A stretch of 64,000 nucleotides of DNA from Ceratothoa steindachneri. Taxonomy: Eukaryota > Arthropoda > Malacostraca > Isopoda > Cymothoidae. The stretch is from positions 35,345,282 to 35,409,281 of the forward strand of contig OZ018327.1 in the NCBI GenBank assembly GCA_963969495.1, read 5' to 3'. The notes under the pieces were generated by a model. It did no database searches. It saw nothing but the letters and a program-made list of their open reading frames with translations, and was not told the DNA's origin. Shown here in pieces: positions 60,545 through 64,000 of this stretch (its first letter is position 1; each line of letters starts with the position of its first letter). Both the position numbers and the translations under genes were made by a program.

Positions 60545-61015
60545 TATTAATTTTATTCAATGAAATTGCCGTCGGCATCAACCATGGCCTTCAGGCGGCG
60601 TCGGAACCTGCTACAGGCCTTGTCAGCGCTACACCTGTTTAACTGGCTGAAAATTGTAACATCCTGGACATACATAAATTCCACCTTGGTGGTGTACGGG
60701 AACTTGTTGGTCTCTCTTTCAACCACGCCCCAAGTATAATACTCCAGGGGGAAGTATGAGGAGTTAGTAGAAGGCCCGATTTTCGGAAAGACAGCCAAAA
60801 CAAGGTTCTCCTGTTTTTGTGGCAAGGCGCCGAGTCCTGCTGCCACGCCTACGGCCTTCTCGCGGTCACTTCCTGGATCCACGGCAACACCAACTCCTCT
60901 AGGCACTTGATGTAACCCTCCCTAATAAGTCTGAGGCCCCGCGAGAAAATAAACAGGGCCATAACGTGGCCGTCGGTACTGACCACCCTAAACCCCTCAG
61001 GACACCGGACGGAAA
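60545..61015 (-). pseudogene. Mariner-family transposase C-terminal fragment
   Basis: Minus-strand blocks: FIFSRGLRLIREGYIKCLEE near 60970-60905; a frame change; then LEYYTWGVVERETNKFPYTT near 60740-60680 (usual 'PLDYYVWGVVERETNK') and KACSRFRRRLKAMVDADGNF near 60610-60560 before the stop at 60553. The catalytic 'SPDLNP' block is degraded. Neither terminal repeat was identified. It lies between foldback 3 and PLE 3. Confidence 0.7.
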
Positions 61016-61028
61016 TCTCTACACATAA

Positions 61029-62311
61029 GTCGATGGAGTAGCTATGGGATCGTCCCTGGGGCAGACTTTTGACAACTACTATATGGGTAAACTTGAAGAG
61101 GGGTCATCGACTTTTTCCAACTACTATATGGGTCAACTTGAAGAGAGGTCATCGACTTTTGCCAACTACTATATGGGTCAACTTGAAGAGAGGTCATCGA
61201 CTTTTGCCAACTCCTATATGGGTCAACTTGAAGAGAGGTCATTAGATAACATCAAAAATAAGCCACACGCATAATGTCGATACGTAGGCGATATCTACAT
61301 CAACGTCCAAAATGAAGAACATCAAACAGCAATTTGAGGAGAACTCCGTCTTAAAATTCACTTATGAATTGAACATGGACAATAAATTACCTTTTCTGGA
61401 CGTAGATGTACAAAACATCAACGGTAATTACGTTACAAAAGTGTACAAAAAGCTACAGACATGGGAAGATGCCTCAACGCCGATAGTGAATGTCCTGAAA
61501 GGTACAAAAAAAAAGTGTAATCGGTTCATACATCCGCCGATCATACAGATGCTGCTCCACGTGGAAACTGTTCCATCAGGAGATTTCCCGCATAAAACAA
61601 ACCCTCGTGAACAACGGCTTCCCGAACAGCATCATTGAAAAACAACTTCAATCATTTTAAGAAGGCAATTCAAAGACACGGATGAAACGGAAAGTAACCA
61701 AGAAGTAGTAAATAACATCAAACTGTACTAAGGAAATCAGATGTCATCGACCTACAAAATAGACAAAAAAACATCAAGGAGATTATTAACCGTAATATCA
61801 AAGTTAAGAAGCAAACGGGCAAGATTCAGATGATTATATATTATAAAACGATAAAAGTTAACAATCTCATTATGAAAAACATCATCTGCCCAAACTCCTC
61901 GATCCTGAAGGCTACGAACATAGTTTACGAGTTTACCTGCCCGAATGAAGACTGCAAGCTTCATAACGACTCAAAATATATTGGTATGACTACCACCACA
62001 CTTTCGAAGCATTTGACAATGCACCTGCAACATGGAGCGCCCTTCCCCCCCAAAATAATATGAAAATTGTGTATAACATCAGCTTAACCAGGGACATATT
62101 GGTTAATAACACAACGATCAAAAGAAAAGAGGGAAATAAAGCTAGACTGAACACCTTAGAAACCATCTTAATTAACGAAGAAAGACCAGTTATCAACATC
62201 CAGACTACGGACTGGAATCAAACATTAAAGTTGTTTTCAAATCCCACTTACACAGGAGTGTCCCGTTCCCTTGACATAACGTTTAAGCGAGGAGGAATAA
62301 ATATTCCCTAA
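61029..62311 (+). pseudogene. PLE RT and GIY-YIG coding region, disrupted
   Basis: RT motif VDGVAMGSSLGQTF is followed by an in-frame amplified segment (61063-61242). RYVGD at about 61278 replaces RYVDD, so one catalytic Asp is Gly. NSVLKFTYELN and LPFLDVDV (61345-61410) and TKVYKK follow. A frameshift then leads to SECPERYKK-like and FHQEIS..IKQTLVNNGFPN sequence in another frame (to about 61650). GIY-YIG region: NIVYEFTCPNEDC and YIGMTTTTLSKHLTMHLQHGAP (61917-62040). Final block: RKEGNKARLNTLETILINEERP (62123-62190). At least three frame breaks. Its differences from PLE 1 suggest another PLE clade. Confidence 0.8.
61063..61242 (+). repeat. 45-bp tandem repeat inside the PLE RT
   Basis: Four in-frame copies of 45 bases encode 15-residue units near TFANYYMGQLEERSS. 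Only one such segment is expected in a PLE RT. Unit 1 differs most (D for A, K for Q, G for R); units 2-4 are nearly identical. Confidence 0.9.
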
Positions 62312-62420
62312 AATCCGTTTTCTTTTCATTCTGGCTCCGCCATTCTTCACCGATAAATGAGGAAAGACACTGAAGATGATCGCATAGATCGAAAGCTCAG
62401 CAATTAAAGTCAAGTTTGGT

Positions 62421-62580
62421 TTTTACCAAACATATTTCAATAAAATAAAGAAATGAACGTAGAAGTTGTTTTCCAACTACAAGATGAACTAAAAAAGATA
62501 ATAAAATGGAAAGTTTCCAAAGAAAATATACTATGGTTTTAACAATATCTGCATACAAGAAGGTCTGCTACCCATTTACA
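62421..62580. other. No recognisable feature
   Basis: Short AT-rich stretch between PLE 3 and a (TA)n tract. Confidence 0.5.
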
Positions 62581-62581
<1 letters not shown>

Positions 62582-62615
<34 letters not shown>

Positions 62616-62862
62616 AAAATTTCGAAGACAAATTGGTGCGGTTAATGTAATGGCCATTATTAGACAACTGCTCTACTTCAGGTCCAGCGTGACACCCTTC
62701 ATCCTCGAAATGGAAGACAGCATTCAGCGAATACTGCTACAGGGCACTTCTAGCTCACTGTAGAAATATTCGCTGAATGCTGTCTTCCAGTTCAAGGACG
62801 AAGGGTGTCACGCTGGACCTGAATTAGAGCAGTTGTCTAATAATGCCCCTATATTAACTACA

Positions 62863-62935
<73 letters not shown>
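62582..62935. mobile_element. Hairpin element between two (TA)n tracts
   Basis: (TA)n at 62582-62614 and 62864-62935 flank a palindrome. Its arms 62643-62732 and 62769-62858 pair almost perfectly (AGGTCCAGCGTGACACCCTT, GGAAGACAGCATTCAGCGAA) around a 36-base loop. No tRNA-like core, no coding motif. The short frame across it is incidental. Confidence 0.8.
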
Positions 62936-62939
<4 letters not shown>

Positions 62940-64000
62940 ATATGTATCTTTATATAAGAATGAGGATGCGGAAGAAGAATAAAAAAGACATTGAACAACA
63001 AAATAATTACATTATTAAATTACCTTATGGGAGTGTTTTGATTAATTATTCGACACACGTGAGAAATGCGTGACATCTGAGACTGCCTGAAGGTATTTTC
63101 GTATACATTGCCATAAGTACGTACAGGGTGAACAAATAAGGAAAATTGGGTGATATTATCTCGTCTCAGCTAGCCCAATTCAATTGTAGGAAAGGGCTTT
63201 TTATCATTCTTTTTCTTTTATCTCTCTCACGCACATGTATACATATATCCTTCTCATCCCAGTTTCATCCATGTCATTACGGATGGAGATGGATGAGTTC
63301 GCCCAAGTTAGAGCGAAGGTGATTGATTCGACAACTTGGGCGCCGATTTGACCCCGCAAATGGGCTAAGCATGACGGATTAGACTCGATTCGGCAGAGTT
63401 TAATTAATGACCTATTATCCGCCTAATAGGGCCAGATTTGCCCCTAGACCTAACTATTCCGTGTAGAGGTAGGGGACGGGGGGCGATAGGAGAGTGTGTC
63501 ACACAAACACTATAAGATTTCAATCGAGTCCAACACTATGGAATCTAAACGGAGTAAGATCCAACCCGGGGTGATGTTACAGCTCGATTGTGATCATTTT
63601 TAATGAGATTGAGAGAGAAAGGAAGAAAGTGAGAGATGGGGTAAGAAAGAGAGACAGAGAGGAAGAGATATGTAGAAAGAGAGATGGTAAGAAAGAGATA
63701 GACAGAGAGAGAGAGAGAGAAAGAAAGAGGGGGGGGGAAAGAGCTAAAAGGAGCTACAAGGATAAGAAGTACTCTAGAAGACCTTACGGTTCATTCAGAG
63801 AGGGTACCTTTGGACTAGCAGTCGAGCAGGCACAGTTCTGCGCAACGGCTTACTCGTACGTGCCCAAACGGTTACTTTTCAAGACTTTGTTAAGTCTTGA
63901 CTTGAACTTTCTCAATAGAATTAGTGTTGGCAACTTCCACTGGAAGTGCGTTCCAACTACCGCAGATGCTGTATGTGAAATATTTACCACACATATCACG
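62940..64000. other. No recognisable gene
   Basis: Unique-looking sequence to 63600, then a purine-rich GAGA tract (63610-63740). Frames are short and lack motifs. Confidence 0.4.

Larger units (their letters stand above)
61018..62420 (+). mobile_element. Penelope-like element 3, 5'-truncated
   Basis: Begins inside the RT (VDGVAMGSSLGQ at about 61029) and runs through thumb, GIY-YIG region and 3' UTR to a CTGAAGATGATC / GATCGAAAG stem near 62370-62392. It lacks the first half of RT. No inverted arm was found on its left; it abuts the mariner fragment. Confidence 0.8.

Overview
The window reads as animal, most likely arthropod, nuclear DNA. It has a degenerate (CCTAA)n tract, which is the arthropod-type telomere motif TTAGG. 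It also has very long (TA)n and (CT)n microsatellites, many minisatellites, mariner elements, Jockey-like LINEs, Gypsy elements and Penelope-like elements (PLEs). The mix recalls crustacean genomes, but that last step is inference. There are no operons or rRNA, and no intact tRNA was found. I see only one credible host gene. Nearly everything else is mobile DNA or tandem repeat.

Layout. 0.6-5.2 kb: a Jockey-type LINE with an intact 913-residue ORF2 sits inside a degenerate minisatellite. 5.3-6.7 kb: TTAGG-type repeat, then the same minisatellite inverted. 7.2-12.1 kb: a dispersed repeat, two decayed LINEs on the minus strand, and the 3' part of a Gypsy element. 12.75-19.25 kb: a Gypsy element with two LTRs, a TTAAC target duplication and the unusual order protease-integrase-reverse transcriptase. 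21.0-23.6 kb: a 25-bp satellite organised into a 175-bp higher-order unit. 23.7-24.3 kb: a SINE-like repeat. 26.5-27.8 kb (minus): the last coding exon of a secreted, probably GPI-anchored DM9 protein resembling insect Unzipped. Its upstream intron contains about 2.7 kb of minisatellites.

31.5-33.0 kb: a decayed mariner. 34.5 kb: a foldback element with a tRNA-like core. 36.1-37.7 kb: a broken gene of an uncharacterised cysteine-rich, possibly transposase-like family. 41.7-44.1 kb: a PLE with about 400-bp inverted ends between long (TA)n tracts. 46.2-47.0 kb: Gypsy remnant. 47.8-49.1 kb: a mariner deletion derivative with a duplicated end. 50-58 kb: mostly simple and tandem repeats. 58.8-62.9 kb: a cluster of PLE fragments and foldback elements separated by (TA)n tracts. 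The rest shows no recognisable gene.

The clearest theme is the repeated association of palindromic elements (PLEs with inverted ends, tRNA-like foldbacks, bare hairpins) with (TA)n microsatellites. Nesting is also frequent: elements are inserted into minisatellites and into one another. Catalytic positions are often lost (YxDD motifs, the first Cys of the zinc knuckle, the mariner DDE core), so most copies look dead. The LINE ORF2 at 1.7-4.5 kb is the only intact replication ORF. All identities come from reading translated motifs; no database search was possible.
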